Positions 27,484 to 38,719 of a stretch of DNA of 64,000 nt are shown here, one piece after another; position 1 is the stretch's first letter; each line of letters begins with the position of its first letter. Under the pieces are notes generated by a model. The model did not search any database. It was given only the letters and a program-made list of their open reading frames with translations, and was not told the DNA's origin. A program made the position numbers and the translations under genes. The stretch lies in the NCBI RefSeq assembly GCF_946886895.1, contig NZ_CAMPJO010000008.1, forward strand, positions 138,383-202,382, in the 5' to 3' direction. This DNA is from an uncultured Marinobacter sp. (GTDB lineage Bacteria > Pseudomonadota > Gammaproteobacteria > Pseudomonadales > Oleiphilaceae).

Positions 27484-28212
27484 ATGACTGATATCAACCA
27501 GCTCCGGGACGAACTGGACGGCCAGAGCCCCCGGGCCATCCTCAAGGCCGCCCTCAAGCAGTACAACAACATTGCCATTTCCTTCAGTGGCGCGGAAGAC
27601 GTGGTGCTGATCGAGATGGCACACAAACTCACGGATAACCTGCAGGTATTTACCCTCGATACCGGGCGCCTGCATCCGGAAACCTACGAATTCATCGAAC
27701 GTGTGCGCAAACACTACGGCATCAACATCGAGATTCTGTGCCCTGATACCGAAGAACTTCAGGACCTGGTTAACCGCAAGGGCCTGTTCAGCTTCTATGA
27801 AGACGGCCACTCCGAGTGCTGTGGCATCCGGAAAGTGAATCCCCTGAAAAAGAAGCTGGCAACCGTGGATGCCTGGATTACCGGCCAGCGTAAGGACCAG
27901 AGCCCGGGCACCCGGAATGAGGTGCCCGTGGTGCAGGAAGACACGGCGTTTTCAACCAATGAAAAAACACTGATCAAATTCAACCCCCTGGCGAACTGGA
28001 CTTCAAAAGAAGTCTGGGACTACATCCGCATGTCGGAAGCGCCGTACAACGAGTTGCACGAGAAAGGCTTTGTCAGCATCGGCTGTCAGCCATGCACCCG
28101 GCCAGTGCTGCCCGGTCAGCATGAGCGGGAAGGCCGCTGGTGGTGGGAAGAGGCAACCCAGAAGGAGTGCGGGTTGCACGCCGGCAACCTGATTGCCCGG
28201 GATAAACCGTAA
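27484..28212 (+). CDS. cysH: Assimilatory adenylyl-sulfate (APS) reductase
   Basis: It reduces activated sulfate to sulfite with thioredoxin. The 242-residue product has the P-loop-like [10 protein letters not shown] and the catalytic cysteine C229 in KECGLH. It also has the two cysteine pairs C112-C113 ([11 protein letters not shown]) and C201-C204 (GCQPC) that bind a [4Fe-4S] cluster. The cluster motif indicates the APS-using type rather than the PAPS type of E. coli. It converges with cysB, the expected activator of sulfur assimilation. Confidence 0.95.
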   Translation: MTDINQLRDELDGQSPRAILKAALKQYNNIAISFSGAEDVVLIEMAHKLTDNLQVFTLDTGRLHPETYEFIERVRKHYGINIEILCPDTEELQDLVNRKGLFSFYEDGHSECCGIRKVNPLKKKLATVDAWITGQRKDQSPGTRNEVPVVQEDTAFSTNEKTLIKFNPLANWTSKEVWDYIRMSEAPYNELHEKGFVSIGCQPCTRPVLPGQHEREGRWWWEEATQKECGLHAGNLIARDKP

Positions 28213-28253
28213 CCCCGGACAACAATTTTGCCCGCTTGCGAGCGCTTCACCGG

Positions 28254-29279
<1,026 letters not shown>

Positions 29280-29510
29280 TCACGTGTGCTTGACTTGAGA
29301 GCCCCAAGAATACGCATAAAAATGCCAGTTTTCATTCGTTTTCAGTATAGCTAGCCCTGCTAGTTCAGTTTAGACCAAAATTGCATTTCCGCAGCCCCGA
29401 ACCTGCGCTTTTGTTCCTTGGGGTCTTGACTTGTCTGTGCCAAAGCACACAATCCGGTATCGACACGCTTTCCGCTACCGACACTTTGCGCTACCGCGAT
29501 TCAGGGACCC

Positions 29511-32252
29511 ATGCTGCTGACCACCAAGTTTCTCCGGCCGACCTCCGATCCGCGCGCCGTGCGTCGGGACCGGTTGAGCTCGCTGTTGGAACCGGACAGC
29601 CCCAAGCGCCTGAACCTGCTGATTGCACCGGCCGGTTTTGGCAAAACCACCCTGGTCAGCCAATGGTGCGCCCGTAACACCCTGCCCACGGCCTGGCTGT
29701 CCCTTGATGAACACGACGATGAGCCCCGGCGTTTCTGGCGCTACATCGCCGGCGCGTTTGAACACGCCGGCCTCGCGGGGCTCGACGAATGCGTCAGACA
29801 ACTCAGCAATCACACTGGCGATGATCTCAGCGGCGCAATCACCGCACTCATTAATCTTTTGTCAGCGGATGCCAGCCCCTGGGCGCTGATACTGGACGAC
29901 TACCATGTGATCGCCAATAGCCAGATCCACCGTCAGGTCGGCTATTTCCTGGACTACCTGCCGCCGGATATCACCGTCACCCTCGCCTCACGCACCGAGC
30001 CGCCGCTGCCACTGTCACGCTGGCGAGTCCGGCGCTGGGTGCAGGATGTACACCCGGGCCTGCTGGCGTTTTCCGAGGAAGAGTGTCGCCAGTTCTTTCA
30101 CACCACCATGGGCATGAACCTTTCGGAGGAGGACATTCGCGCGCTGTGTCGGCGGACCGAAGGCTGGGTCGCGGCCATGCAGTTGTCAGCGCTGTCGTCG
30201 CCCCGTTCCGGTTCGGGGCGCCACACCGGCACCGCGCCGGTAAAGCTGGATGTGGATGAGCGCCAGATCAGCGATTACGTGTTGACCGAAGTGCTGGAAC
30301 AGCAGCCCGAAGACATCCGCCGGTTCCTGCTGGACACCGCCTGTTGCCCACGCCTGAGCGCTTCCCTTTGTGACAGCATCCGTGGGCGTTCCGACAGCCA
30401 GGACACCCTGGAGCAACTACTGTCACAAAACCTGTTCCTGATTCCCCTGGACACCCGCAATGAATGGTTCCGTTATCACGACCTGTTCCGGGATGCCCTG
30501 CTTCAGCGCCTGCAGCAAAGCGATCCGGAACGGGCCAGCCAGCTCTGGCAACGGACCGTTGCCTGGCTGCTGCAACATGGGCAGGTTCAGGAGGCCATCG
30601 CCGAGGTGGTGCGCCACAAGGACTGGCACTGGCTGGCACAGGTACTGGCCGAGCACGGCAACAACCTGATACATGGCGGCTATCACTTGCCCGTCCTGGA
30701 CTGGCTCGATGCGCTGCCAGGTGCCATGGTCACCGGCAGCGTCCAACTGCAGATGCTCCGTATCTGGGGGCTGTTTTTTGCCAATCGCCTGGACAATCTC
30801 GGGCTGTTACTGGCGGAACTGGAGGATTTGCTGGACCAGCGCGTTGCCGACTCACACCCGGATGCCGAAGGCGCCCTGGGATTGCAAAGCGAAATCTCGC
30901 TGATCCGTTCCTACCTCGCCCGTTCCCGCAGCGATGAGAAAAGCGCCAGCGACCTGACCCGCCAGGTTCTGGAGGACATCGACCACACCCGCATCCCCCT
31001 GAAATCCGTCACCTATTACGGGCTCGGGCTGGACTGCTACGGCACCGGTGATCTGGCCGGAGCGCAGGATGCCCTCAACTCGGCGGTTCACTATGGCCAG
31101 GTAGAGCGAAAACCCACCACAGTGCTATCCAGCGGCGGGCTTCTGGCATGGATTCAGTATAACCGTGGGGATATTGATCAGGCGCTGGATACCTGCACGG
31201 CTATCCGGCACTGGGTGGATCAACACTACGCTGATCCAAGCCAGCCCCGGCTGATCTCCTGCTGGCAGAACAGCGCACTGACGGAAATCTACCGGGAGCG
31301 AAACGACACCCAACAGGCCGCCATTCACCTGGCGCCCCTGCTGGAACATGTCGACCGGGGCACGGAACCCGGTCAGCATGTGATCATCCAGTACGTCCGG
31401 GGGCACCTGGCGTTCAGTGAAGGCCGTATCGACGAAGCCATCGACGTGCTTGAGGATGCCATCCAGGTCGGCCGTAAGCGCCGCGACCAGATTGTCTTCG
31501 AACCGCCGGCCAGCGCCGCCCTGCTCGCCCGCTGCTTTTTGGCCCGGAAAGACGCCGACAAGGCCCTGGCCTGCCTGGAGGCGGTCCGCCAGACCGGGTT
31601 CACCAACCCCCTCAACCGGGAGCAACACCAGATCAGCCTTGCCCGCGTGCGGGTTGCGCAGAACCAACCCGATCAGGCCCGGGCCATTCTGGATGCCCTG
31701 ATACCGGGCGCCGAAACCAATGGGCACAACCGGCACCTGGTGGAAATTCTGCTGGTGTATGGCGAGGCCCTGTCGCTTCAGGGTGATCACACCGGCGCCC
31801 GGGACACCCTCAGCCGGGCACTGGCACTGGCGGCGGAGGCCGGCTTCATGAGGCTGTTTGCGGAAGAAAACCCACGCTTGCGGGCATTATTGCTGGCCAC
31901 GCCGGCACTGCAAGCACCGGGGGCGTGGGCCCGGGACGTCAGACAGATGGTTCACGATGGCGGCCCCGCCGGTCCCGGGCCGGCGGGGCAACCCCCCTTG
32001 GTAACCCGCCCACCGGCGCCCGCAGCAGCCGGGCAGCCAGGATTGGCTGAACCGCTAAGCCACCGGGAAATGGAAGTGCTCACACTGATTCATGAAGGGC
32101 ACGCCAACAAGGACATCGCTGCACGAATGCACGTGGCCCCGGCAACCGTGAAAGCACATATCCGCAACCTTTACGGAAAGCTGGGGGTTGGCCGGCGCAC
32201 CGAGGCCCTGGCCCGGGCCCGGGAACTGGGTCTGCTGGGGTCTCAGGCGTAA
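29511..32252 (+). CDS. MalT/LuxR-type ATP-dependent transcription activator
   Basis: A 913-residue STAND-class regulator. It has an NTPase module with Walker A APAGFGKTT (39-47) and Walker B ALILDD (125-130), a winged-helix region, a long helical repeat region of TPR/SUPR type (about residues 400-800), and a LuxR helix-turn-helix at the C-terminus (about 845-905, LSHREMEVLTLIHEGHANKD and VAPATVKAHIRNLYGKLGV). Such proteins oligomerise on DNA when ATP and an inducer bind; MalT (maltotriose) and AlkS (alkanes) are examples. No catabolic genes adjoin it, so the inducer cannot be guessed. Confidence 0.88.
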   Translation: MLLTTKFLRPTSDPRAVRRDRLSSLLEPDSPKRLNLLIAPAGFGKTTLVSQWCARNTLPTAWLSLDEHDDEPRRFWRYIAGAFEHAGLAGLDECVRQLSNHTGDDLSGAITALINLLSADASPWALILDDYHVIANSQIHRQVGYFLDYLPPDITVTLASRTEPPLPLSRWRVRRWVQDVHPGLLAFSEEECRQFFHTTMGMNLSEEDIRALCRRTEGWVAAMQLSALSSPRSGSGRHTGTAPVKLDVDERQISDYVLTEVLEQQPEDIRRFLLDTACCPRLSASLCDSIRGRSDSQDTLEQLLSQNLFLIPLDTRNEWFRYHDLFRDALLQRLQQSDPERASQLWQRTVAWLLQHGQVQEAIAEVVRHKDWHWLAQVLAEHGNNLIHGGYHLPVLDWLDALPGAMVTGSVQLQMLRIWGLFFANRLDNLGLLLAELEDLLDQRVADSHPDAEGALGLQSEISLIRSYLARSRSDEKSASDLTRQVLEDIDHTRIPLKSVTYYGLGLDCYGTGDLAGAQDALNSAVHYGQVERKPTTVLSSGGLLAWIQYNRGDIDQALDTCTAIRHWVDQHYADPSQPRLISCWQNSALTEIYRERNDTQQAAIHLAPLLEHVDRGTEPGQHVIIQYVRGHLAFSEGRIDEAIDVLEDAIQVGRKRRDQIVFEPPASAALLARCFLARKDADKALACLEAVRQTGFTNPLNREQHQISLARVRVAQNQPDQARAILDALIPGAETNGHNRHLVEILLVYGEALSLQGDHTGARDTLSRALALAAEAGFMRLFAEENPRLRALLLATPALQAPGAWARDVRQMVHDGGPAGPGPAGQPPLVTRPPAPAAAGQPGLAEPLSHREMEVLTLIHEGHANKDIAARMHVAPATVKAHIRNLYGKLGVGRRTEALARARELGLLGSQA

Positions 32253-32454
32253 CCATTCTGTGACACACGTCACATTTCGGGAATGCTTTTTTCCGGCACT
32301 ACGCCCTTTGGACGATCCGTTTACGCCCCCTGCTCCCCTATGATGGATTCAACGGTGAGGCAAACCCTCATCCCGAATTCTGAAACTTCAGGCCTTCAGA
32401 TTTCTTGTTCCGCGTTGTTTCGACGCCCCGGGTTCGATAAGAACCCCTTTGATG

Positions 32455-32485
32455 AGAGCCATCCCCCGGGACTGGCTCTTTTTTT
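32455..32485 (+). terminator. Plus-strand Rho-independent terminator
   Basis: Arms agagcca (32455-32461) and tggctct (32473-32479) are followed by seven or more T residues. It lies about 200 bases past the MalT-like gene and 24 bases from the convergent dinG stop. A second hairpin, gggttc-gataa-gaaccc, precedes it, so the terminated transcript could be a 3' UTR or a small RNA. Confidence 0.8.
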
Positions 32486-32508
32486 ATGCCTCAGCGATTT
32501 TGACGGTC

Positions 32509-34707
32509 TCAGCGCTCAATAACCCGGCGGAACGGTGGCAGGGCGTCCAGCAACAGCTGGCCATAACGCCTGGCCACGATACGGCGATCAAGGATGGTGA
32601 CCCGACCGGTGTCCTGCTCGGTTCGTAACAGGCGCCCCACAGCCTGGACCAGCTTGATGGAGGCATCCGGCACGGTGATTTCCATGAATGGATTGCCACC
32701 GCGCTGGGTCACCCACTCAGCCAGACTGGCATCGATCGGGTCATCCGGGACCGAAAACGGCAACCGGGTAATGACCACGTGGTGCAGGTATCGCCCGGGC
32801 AAATCGATCCCCTCGGCAAAACTGGCCACGCCAAACAGCACACTGGGGCGCCCTTCATCCACCCGACTGCAGTGCTGTCGAAGCACTTCACCCTTGGCCA
32901 TGTCGTCCTGGGTGATGATCAGCTCCGGGTAATCGGGCGCCAGGGCGTCTCGCACCTGATGCATCTGCCGCCGCGAGGTAAACAGCACCAGGGTGGCCTT
33001 TTCGCCGGCCCAGAGGTCGGGGAGTCGCTGCACCAGGGCATCCGTAAACGTATCATCGGTCGGCATGGCCGTCATCGCCGGCACTTCCACCGTCGCCATT
33101 TCGGCGTACCGGAACGAACTCGGCACCACCAGGAAGCGGCTGGCTTCCGGCAACCCGGCCCGGGACTGAAGCCGGTCGAAGCGGCCGAGGGCGGTCAGCG
33201 TCGCGCTCGTCAGCACCGCGCCGTAAGCCCGCGACCAAAGCCGGGAAAACAGCAGATTGTCAGCCAGCACCGGGGAGCTGTAGAGGGTGATATCCTCGGC
33301 GTGATCCCAACGCTGACGCACCGCCCAACGGGCCGCCGGTGGGCTCTTGGCCACCCGGGGTTGCGCCGCTGGCGACTCCTCGCCGGAATCACGCGGTTCC
33401 TCGTTGGCGTGCTCCGCCGGCAACTCACACCAGGCAGTCCAGAGCCGCAACTGATCTTCCGCCCGACTGTGAAAGGAACCGATCACCGGATACCAGGCCT
33501 CGGCGGTCTCCCGGTCAATGTCATGTTCCTTGCGCTCGTCGAAAGCAGTCTGCAGTTCATCCGCCAGCACACCCAAATGGCGCACCAGGCCGGCGGTTGC
33601 CACCCGGGCCTCCGCGGCCAGCTCACCCAGTGCGGCGGGCAGGGTACCCTCGGGGTACCGCCACTGTGCGGAGCGTCGCTCTTCGTTAAACTCCCAGCCG
33701 GTGTTGTTCTCCGCGTCTTCATAGACCCGGGTCAGCGCGACGTCAACATCGCGGGATGCGGTACTGATCCGGTCCAGTGATTTGGCGCCCTGGGTTGCCG
33801 GCGCCAGATAGGGCTGCATTTTTGCCAGGGCCTGGGACAGTTGCTTTAACCATTGGCGGGTGGCATTCAGCGGTACCGAGGCCGCGAAGTGATTAAGGGC
33901 CTTGTCCGGAAGGTGGTGTGCCTCATCGAAGATGAACAGGGCATTCTCAGGTTCCGGAAGAATGGCGCCGCCGCCCAGGGCCAGGTCCGCCAGCACCAGG
34001 TCGTGGTTGGCGACCACAATGTCGGCATCGTCCAGGTCCTTGCGGGCATCGAAGAAGGCGCAACTGTCAAAATAGCTGCAGTGACGATTGGTGCACTGGC
34101 GATGATCGGTGGTGACCTGACGCCAGATATCGTCGGGAATCTGTTCGGGCCAATGGTCACGGTCGCCATCCCACACCCGGGAGCCATAACTGGCAAGCAT
34201 TTCCTCGAAGAATGCCCGGGTTCCCGGCTCTTCGCTGGTGGGGCCATCCACGAGAAACAGGGGCATGGTGTCGCTGTCGCCCTGGCCTTCATCGTGCAGC
34301 CTGGATTCCAGCCGGGACATGCAGAGATAACGCCCCCGCCCCTTGGCCAGGGTCCAGGTAAAGTCCATCCTGCTGTGTTTTTTCAGGTCCGGCAGGTCCT
34401 TGAGCACGATCTGGTCCTGCAGCGCCACTGTGGCCGTGGAAATCACCAGGGTCTTCCCCAGGGCCCTGGCCACGGGAATGGCAGCAATCAGGTAGGCCAG
34501 CGTTTTCCCGGTACCCGTGCCGGCTTCGACCACGCAGGCGGCCGGAGGTGAGGTCCGCTGGCCATCGTTGTCGGTAATGTCACCCATGTAGCGGGCGATT
34601 TCCGCAATCATCAGGCGCTGGCCGTAGCGGGCCCGGATATCCTTGCCTGCCAGCACATCGCGATAGCTCTGCTGAATCTGTTGCTTGATGTCGTCGGTCA
34701 AGGCCAT
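32509..34707 (-). CDS. dinG: ATP-dependent DNA helicase DinG
   Basis: DinG is an XPD-like 5'-3' helicase that unwinds R-loops and D-loops. The 732-residue product has Walker A EAGTGTGKT (61-69), four cluster cysteines C129, C205, C210 and C216 for a [4Fe-4S] centre, the DEAH box in IFDEAHHLPD, and the C-terminal motifs FAEGIDLPG and QAVGRLLRTEQDTGRVTILDRR. Its start overlaps the gspB stop by one base, so it is read with gspAB. Confidence 0.93.
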   Translation of the reverse strand: MALTDDIKQQIQQSYRDVLAGKDIRARYGQRLMIAEIARYMGDITDNDGQRTSPPAACVVEAGTGTGKTLAYLIAAIPVARALGKTLVISTATVALQDQIVLKDLPDLKKHSRMDFTWTLAKGRGRYLCMSRLESRLHDEGQGDSDTMPLFLVDGPTSEEPGTRAFFEEMLASYGSRVWDGDRDHWPEQIPDDIWRQVTTDHRQCTNRHCSYFDSCAFFDARKDLDDADIVVANHDLVLADLALGGGAILPEPENALFIFDEAHHLPDKALNHFAASVPLNATRQWLKQLSQALAKMQPYLAPATQGAKSLDRISTASRDVDVALTRVYEDAENNTGWEFNEERRSAQWRYPEGTLPAALGELAAEARVATAGLVRHLGVLADELQTAFDERKEHDIDRETAEAWYPVIGSFHSRAEDQLRLWTAWCELPAEHANEEPRDSGEESPAAQPRVAKSPPAARWAVRQRWDHAEDITLYSSPVLADNLLFSRLWSRAYGAVLTSATLTALGRFDRLQSRAGLPEASRFLVVPSSFRYAEMATVEVPAMTAMPTDDTFTDALVQRLPDLWAGEKATLVLFTSRRQMHQVRDALAPDYPELIITQDDMAKGEVLRQHCSRVDEGRPSVLFGVASFAEGIDLPGRYLHHVVITRLPFSVPDDPIDASLAEWVTQRGGNPFMEITVPDASIKLVQAVGRLLRTEQDTGRVTILDRRIVARRYGQLLLDALPPFRRVIER

Positions 34708-35438
34708 CAGCGTGGACTCACCCAGTCCCGGACACTGCCAACCCGAAAGCGCTGGCCCTGCTTGCTGAGCACCACGCCATCCTCGGTAATGGTTTCCACC
34801 CGGATCCCGTCGAAGCTGTCGCCGGGGCGAAGGTAGCGATCATTGATCATCACCCGACGCGCCGCAGGGTCTGAGGAATAGATATGGCTGTTGAAAATCA
34901 AATCCGGAATACTCTTCTGAAAGGACACGGGCAATTCGACAAGATGGGGTACTCTGCCCGTGAATTCTGCCTCGGGCAATACCGGAGTGCCACCATTGTC
35001 TGATGCTGTCGACGGTGTAATGACGGTGGGTGCGGCGGGCGTGATCACCGACGGCGTAATGATGGTTGACGTCTCGCTGGCGCCAGGGGCTGTTGCAACA
35101 GGGCCCGCCGGCGACTCACCAGGCTTGCGACGGGTATCCGCCACCACCGCCGGCGCCTCAGGGGCCGGTACGGTTTCGGCGGCCGGCGATGCATCAGGGG
35201 CCTTGGCAGAAGTCGGCCCAATGGCATCACTGGTCTGGCCAGACACCCTCGCCTGCGGCCAGAACACATACGCCAGCACCAGGGCATTGACCAGCAGCGC
35301 CACCGCGACCCAGACCACCGGCGACACCGGCTTTTTCCGGGGGCGGTGAATCAGTTGCATGGGCTGCCCCAGATCCGGGATCTTTCCCTGCCGCCGTTCG
35401 GTTTCTGATTTTCGCAAGGCATCAAGTATGTAGGACAT
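34707..35438 (-). CDS. gspB: Type II secretion assembly protein GspB
   Basis: GspB works with GspA to place the secretin GspD in the outer membrane. The 243-residue product has a short cytoplasmic start (MSYILDALRKSETERRQG), one membrane helix (41-60), a Pro/Ala/Thr-rich linker, and the C-terminal GspB domain with IPDLIFNSHIYSSDPAARRVMINDRYLRPGD (only parts are quoted: IPDLIFNSHIYSS, RRVMINDRYL). It starts 3 bases after gspA and overlaps dinG by one base. Confidence 0.9.
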   Translation of the reverse strand: MSYILDALRKSETERRQGKIPDLGQPMQLIHRPRKKPVSPVVWVAVALLVNALVLAYVFWPQARVSGQTSDAIGPTSAKAPDASPAAETVPAPEAPAVVADTRRKPGESPAGPVATAPGASETSTIITPSVITPAAPTVITPSTASDNGGTPVLPEAEFTGRVPHLVELPVSFQKSIPDLIFNSHIYSSDPAARRVMINDRYLRPGDSFDGIRVETITEDGVVLSKQGQRFRVGSVRDWVSPR

Positions 35439-35441
35439 GGA

Positions 35442-37103
35442 TCACCCCTTACCGGTCGCCGGAACGGGAACCAGCCTGGGCACGGTGGCGTTGAGGTCGT
35501 TGTTGATCTGAATGATGGTCATGGCGCCGGCAATGCCATCCACGGTCAGCCCCTTACGTTGCTGATACCACCGAATCTGCTGTTCCGCCGGCAAACGCTT
35601 TACCCGGGCGTTTTCCGGGCCGTCAGCGGCATACTTGTTGGCCAGTTCCATCATCCGCGCGCCAATCCAGAGCTGCTCCCCGTTGCCGGCGCCATAGAAT
35701 TCGTCGCCGGTCTGGTATTCGGGCAAACGCCATAACACCCGATATTCCCCGAACCAGAAAGGCTCGAGGCTGGCAAAAGACACGGTGGCTAGCCCTCCAG
35801 GCAACACCAGTTCGGCCCGGTCACCCTGCAGATGCCGAACCACCGCGTAACCCCGGCTACCGGACTCGTCCTGCAGCAGCAGCATGGCCGGGCGGTCGAG
35901 AAATTCCAGACTACGGCGACTGCCCTGCCGTTCCAGGCAACCCAGCCCCTGTTCACGGGCAAACCCGCACGCCCCAACGGCCTGGCCGGTCGGATAGTCC
36001 CGGCCCCATACGCCTAGCAGCGCTGCAAAAGCCCCGTCAAAATCCAGTAACTGCCCGGGCATGCCGAACGTCTGCAAGGCGGGCGGGGCCGATGTTGGTT
36101 CCGGGTCAGAGGGCGACGCGTCACGCTGAACGGCACCCATGGGCTCGGCCTGCGACCCGGCCGACGTGATGCCCGCCGGTACCCAGCGATCAACCAGCCA
36201 CGCCGTGGTAATCACAGCCAACAGCAACAGCGCCAGTACGATCAGGTAGCGGGAACGATCCGGATGTTTCCGCGCGGGTGACAGCAAGGGGCCCACACGG
36301 TTACCGCTGACTTCCCGGGCGGCCTGGCGCACGTGATTGGCGGTAATTTCGTGCTCACCCTCGGCATAGGCGCCCAGCAGGGCCCGGTCACTGATCAGGT
36401 TGATCAGGCGGGGAATGCCCTGGCTTTCCCGATACAGCTTCTGCACCGCCGCCGCGGTAAAAATCTCTCCCCGCATGCCGGCAACGTTCAATCGGTATCT
36501 CAAATAGGCCGTCAGCTCGTCTTTGCCAATGGCATCCAGATGATAGCGCGCAGTAACCCGCTGATTGAGTTGCCGCAGTTCCGGCAACGCCAGTAACTGC
36601 TGCAATTCCGGTTGTCCGAGCAGGACAATCTGCAACAGCTTCTTTTCCGCGGTTTCAAGGTTGGTCAGCAGGCGAAGTTGCTCAAGCACGTCCGCCGAGA
36701 GGTTTTGCGCCTCGTCGATCATCAGCACCTTGTGCCTGCCCGCGCCGTGGGCCTTCAGCAGATCCTGGTTAATCAGGTCTACAAGTTCCTTGATGCTGGC
36801 ACCCACCGGGTGACCGATCTCCAGCTCATCGCACACGGAAGACAGCAGCTCCCGCGCCGACAACCTCGGATTCAGCACCAGGGCGATGTCCACGTGGTCC
36901 GGTGCGTTCTCGATAAAACAACGGCTTACCGTGGTTTTTCCGGTGCCGACTTCGCCGGTGATCACAATAAAGCCGCCCTGCCCCTGTACACCGTACATAA
37001 GGTGGGCAAGCGCCTCTTTGTGGCGTTCACTGAGATAGAGATAGCGGGGATCGGGCGCTATGGAAAACGGCGGTTCCCTGAAGCCGAAAAAATCGTAATA
37101 CAT
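35442..37103 (-). CDS. gspA: Type II secretion ATPase GspA (ExeA-like)
   Basis: GspA/ExeA is an inner-membrane AAA ATPase whose periplasmic part binds peptidoglycan and, with GspB, opens the cell wall for the secretin. The 553-residue product begins MYYDFFGFREPPFSIAPDP, the ExeA signature, and has Walker A GEVGTGKTT (50-58), Walker B VLMIDEAQNLS, one membrane helix near 283-303, a C39-peptidase-like segment without an obvious catalytic set, and a C-terminal peptidoglycan-binding domain (RKGLTVDGIAG). The main gsp operon is not in this window. Confidence 0.92.
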   Translation of the reverse strand: MYYDFFGFREPPFSIAPDPRYLYLSERHKEALAHLMYGVQGQGGFIVITGEVGTGKTTVSRCFIENAPDHVDIALVLNPRLSARELLSSVCDELEIGHPVGASIKELVDLINQDLLKAHGAGRHKVLMIDEAQNLSADVLEQLRLLTNLETAEKKLLQIVLLGQPELQQLLALPELRQLNQRVTARYHLDAIGKDELTAYLRYRLNVAGMRGEIFTAAAVQKLYRESQGIPRLINLISDRALLGAYAEGEHEITANHVRQAAREVSGNRVGPLLSPARKHPDRSRYLIVLALLLLAVITTAWLVDRWVPAGITSAGSQAEPMGAVQRDASPSDPEPTSAPPALQTFGMPGQLLDFDGAFAALLGVWGRDYPTGQAVGACGFAREQGLGCLERQGSRRSLEFLDRPAMLLLQDESGSRGYAVVRHLQGDRAELVLPGGLATVSFASLEPFWFGEYRVLWRLPEYQTGDEFYGAGNGEQLWIGARMMELANKYAADGPENARVKRLPAEQQIRWYQQRKGLTVDGIAGAMTIIQINNDLNATVPRLVPVPATGKG

Positions 37104-37203
37104 GGGTGTCCAGTCTGGTGCTCAGGCATCGGGAGCGCCGGCCGAAGGCCGTTCCCGGCGTGCTACCGCCGTATCATACCGCCCGGCTCACGGGCCTGTC
37201 ATC

Positions 37204-38691
37204 TCAGCTGTGCCCGGAATCCGTGGCGTTGACGAGCCGGAGCTCCGCAGCCCGGGTATTGCGTTGCTTCAACCGGCGCACACAGCGCTCCAGGGTTTTG
37301 GAAATCCGGGCATGGGAGCGGATCATCGAAATTTTCGGCCAGGTGGCCCGCTCCCCCGCCAGAATCATCTCGCGGACATACGCGGGCTCGGGGTTGGCCA
37401 GCATGCGACGATAATCCCTCATGGTATAGGACGGCGCAATGGTGACATCGCCGGAATAACGCTGGGCCATAATGGTGTATAACTGGCCCGACACTTGCCG
37501 CATCAATTCCGGTCGCACCCGTTTGCGCAGGTAGTCAAAGACACCCTGGCCGTGAAACTGGAATTCCGATTTCAGAAGGTGCAACGGCAGACTGGCCAGT
37601 GACAGTTTTTCATCCCGCCCACGCCGGTTCAGGAACGGCACCACATGGGGATTGGTCTGGCTGACGATGGTGTAGTTGACATCGTACAGATGCATCAGGC
37701 GCTCAATGGGCAGGTCACTGACCACCGAGCCATCAACGAATTTCAGTTTCGGCATGTACGGCAGGGTATTCCCGTACAGGTCTTTCTTCATCAGCGTCAC
37801 CGGCGGGAAAATACCGGGTACCGCAGCGCTGGCGAGCACGGCACTCCACACCATCAGGTAGGGCGAGGTGTAACCGCACAGCAAGCGGGCCTTCTGGTGG
37901 TTCTGCACCGGCGACACGCTGACGTTGATCGAGCGGCCGGTGCGCTGGTACGCCTCTTCAAAGGTGTATTCCCCGATGTTGGCGCGCAGGCAGTGACGCA
38001 GCTGCTCCTGGTCCATCAGGCCGTCGCCCCGGACAGCGCTGAGCAGGCCCCGCCACTTCCAGGCCTTGAGATCATGGTTTTCCGGGATCAGCATGTCGGG
38101 AATTTCGGCATCGGTGTGCACCCCCAGGATACCGGCAATGATTGCCCCGACACTGGAGCCGGCAATCACCTGGGGCAATAGGCCTTTCTCCCAAAGGGCC
38201 TTGATCACCCCGAAGTGGAACATGCCAAGGGTCGCGCCCCCGCTGAGCAGCAGCGTTGGCCGGCCATAACTGGTGAGGGTGTCCCGGAAAAACTGGAGTT
38301 TCTCGGTAACCGGAAAGCCGGGCACCGGCTGGTCACAGAGATAATCCAGTGATTCGCAGACCTGGGTGATGTACTCCTCGATCAGGTGCTTGGTGCCAAC
38401 CCGCGAGCGGGTATACAGCGCCGAATTCCCCATATTGCCAAGATCGTGATGCAAGCCTTCCCGCAGGGCGCGTTTGAGCCGTTCCACGTCGTTCTGCTGG
38501 CGATACTGTTTCAGGTTGCTGAGGCGATCGTAGATCAATTCATAATGGTAGAGATCTGAGGCAAACGCCTCTTTCCATTCGGTGTTGCCTTCCAGAAAAT
38601 CGAGTTCGAGAGCCGCCGCTTTCCAGACCTCGTAGTTCGGAGCGTTCGCCAGCATGTTGCGGAATTTGGTGATTCTCGGGTCCCTGATCAC
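37204..38691 (-). CDS. Patatin-like phospholipase with DUF3336 domain
   Basis: A 495-residue lipid hydrolase that combines an N-terminal DUF3336 domain (about residues 1-140), as in fungal triacylglycerol lipases Tgl3-5 and their bacterial relatives, with a patatin core. The oxyanion motif GGATLGMFHFG (151-161), the nucleophile S180 in GSSVG, and D319 in DGS are intact. GTG at 38691 follows a strong ribosome site, ggagg. In storage-lipid-forming marine bacteria a triacylglycerol or wax-ester lipase role is possible. It is a second patatin, distinct from the one at 14695. Confidence 0.87.
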   Translation of the reverse strand: MIRDPRITKFRNMLANAPNYEVWKAAALELDFLEGNTEWKEAFASDLYHYELIYDRLSNLKQYRQQNDVERLKRALREGLHHDLGNMGNSALYTRSRVGTKHLIEEYITQVCESLDYLCDQPVPGFPVTEKLQFFRDTLTSYGRPTLLLSGGATLGMFHFGVIKALWEKGLLPQVIAGSSVGAIIAGILGVHTDAEIPDMLIPENHDLKAWKWRGLLSAVRGDGLMDQEQLRHCLRANIGEYTFEEAYQRTGRSINVSVSPVQNHQKARLLCGYTSPYLMVWSAVLASAAVPGIFPPVTLMKKDLYGNTLPYMPKLKFVDGSVVSDLPIERLMHLYDVNYTIVSQTNPHVVPFLNRRGRDEKLSLASLPLHLLKSEFQFHGQGVFDYLRKRVRPELMRQVSGQLYTIMAQRYSGDVTIAPSYTMRDYRRMLANPEPAYVREMILAGERATWPKISMIRSHARISKTLERCVRRLKQRNTRAAELRLVNATDSGHS

Positions 38692-38719
38692 GCGCTAACC
38701 TCCGTCGTCACCCCTGGGT

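Noticed and set aside
32283..32522. 79-codon plus-strand frame after the MalT-like gene
   Set aside because: It contains the terminator at 32455-32485 and overlaps the dinG end.
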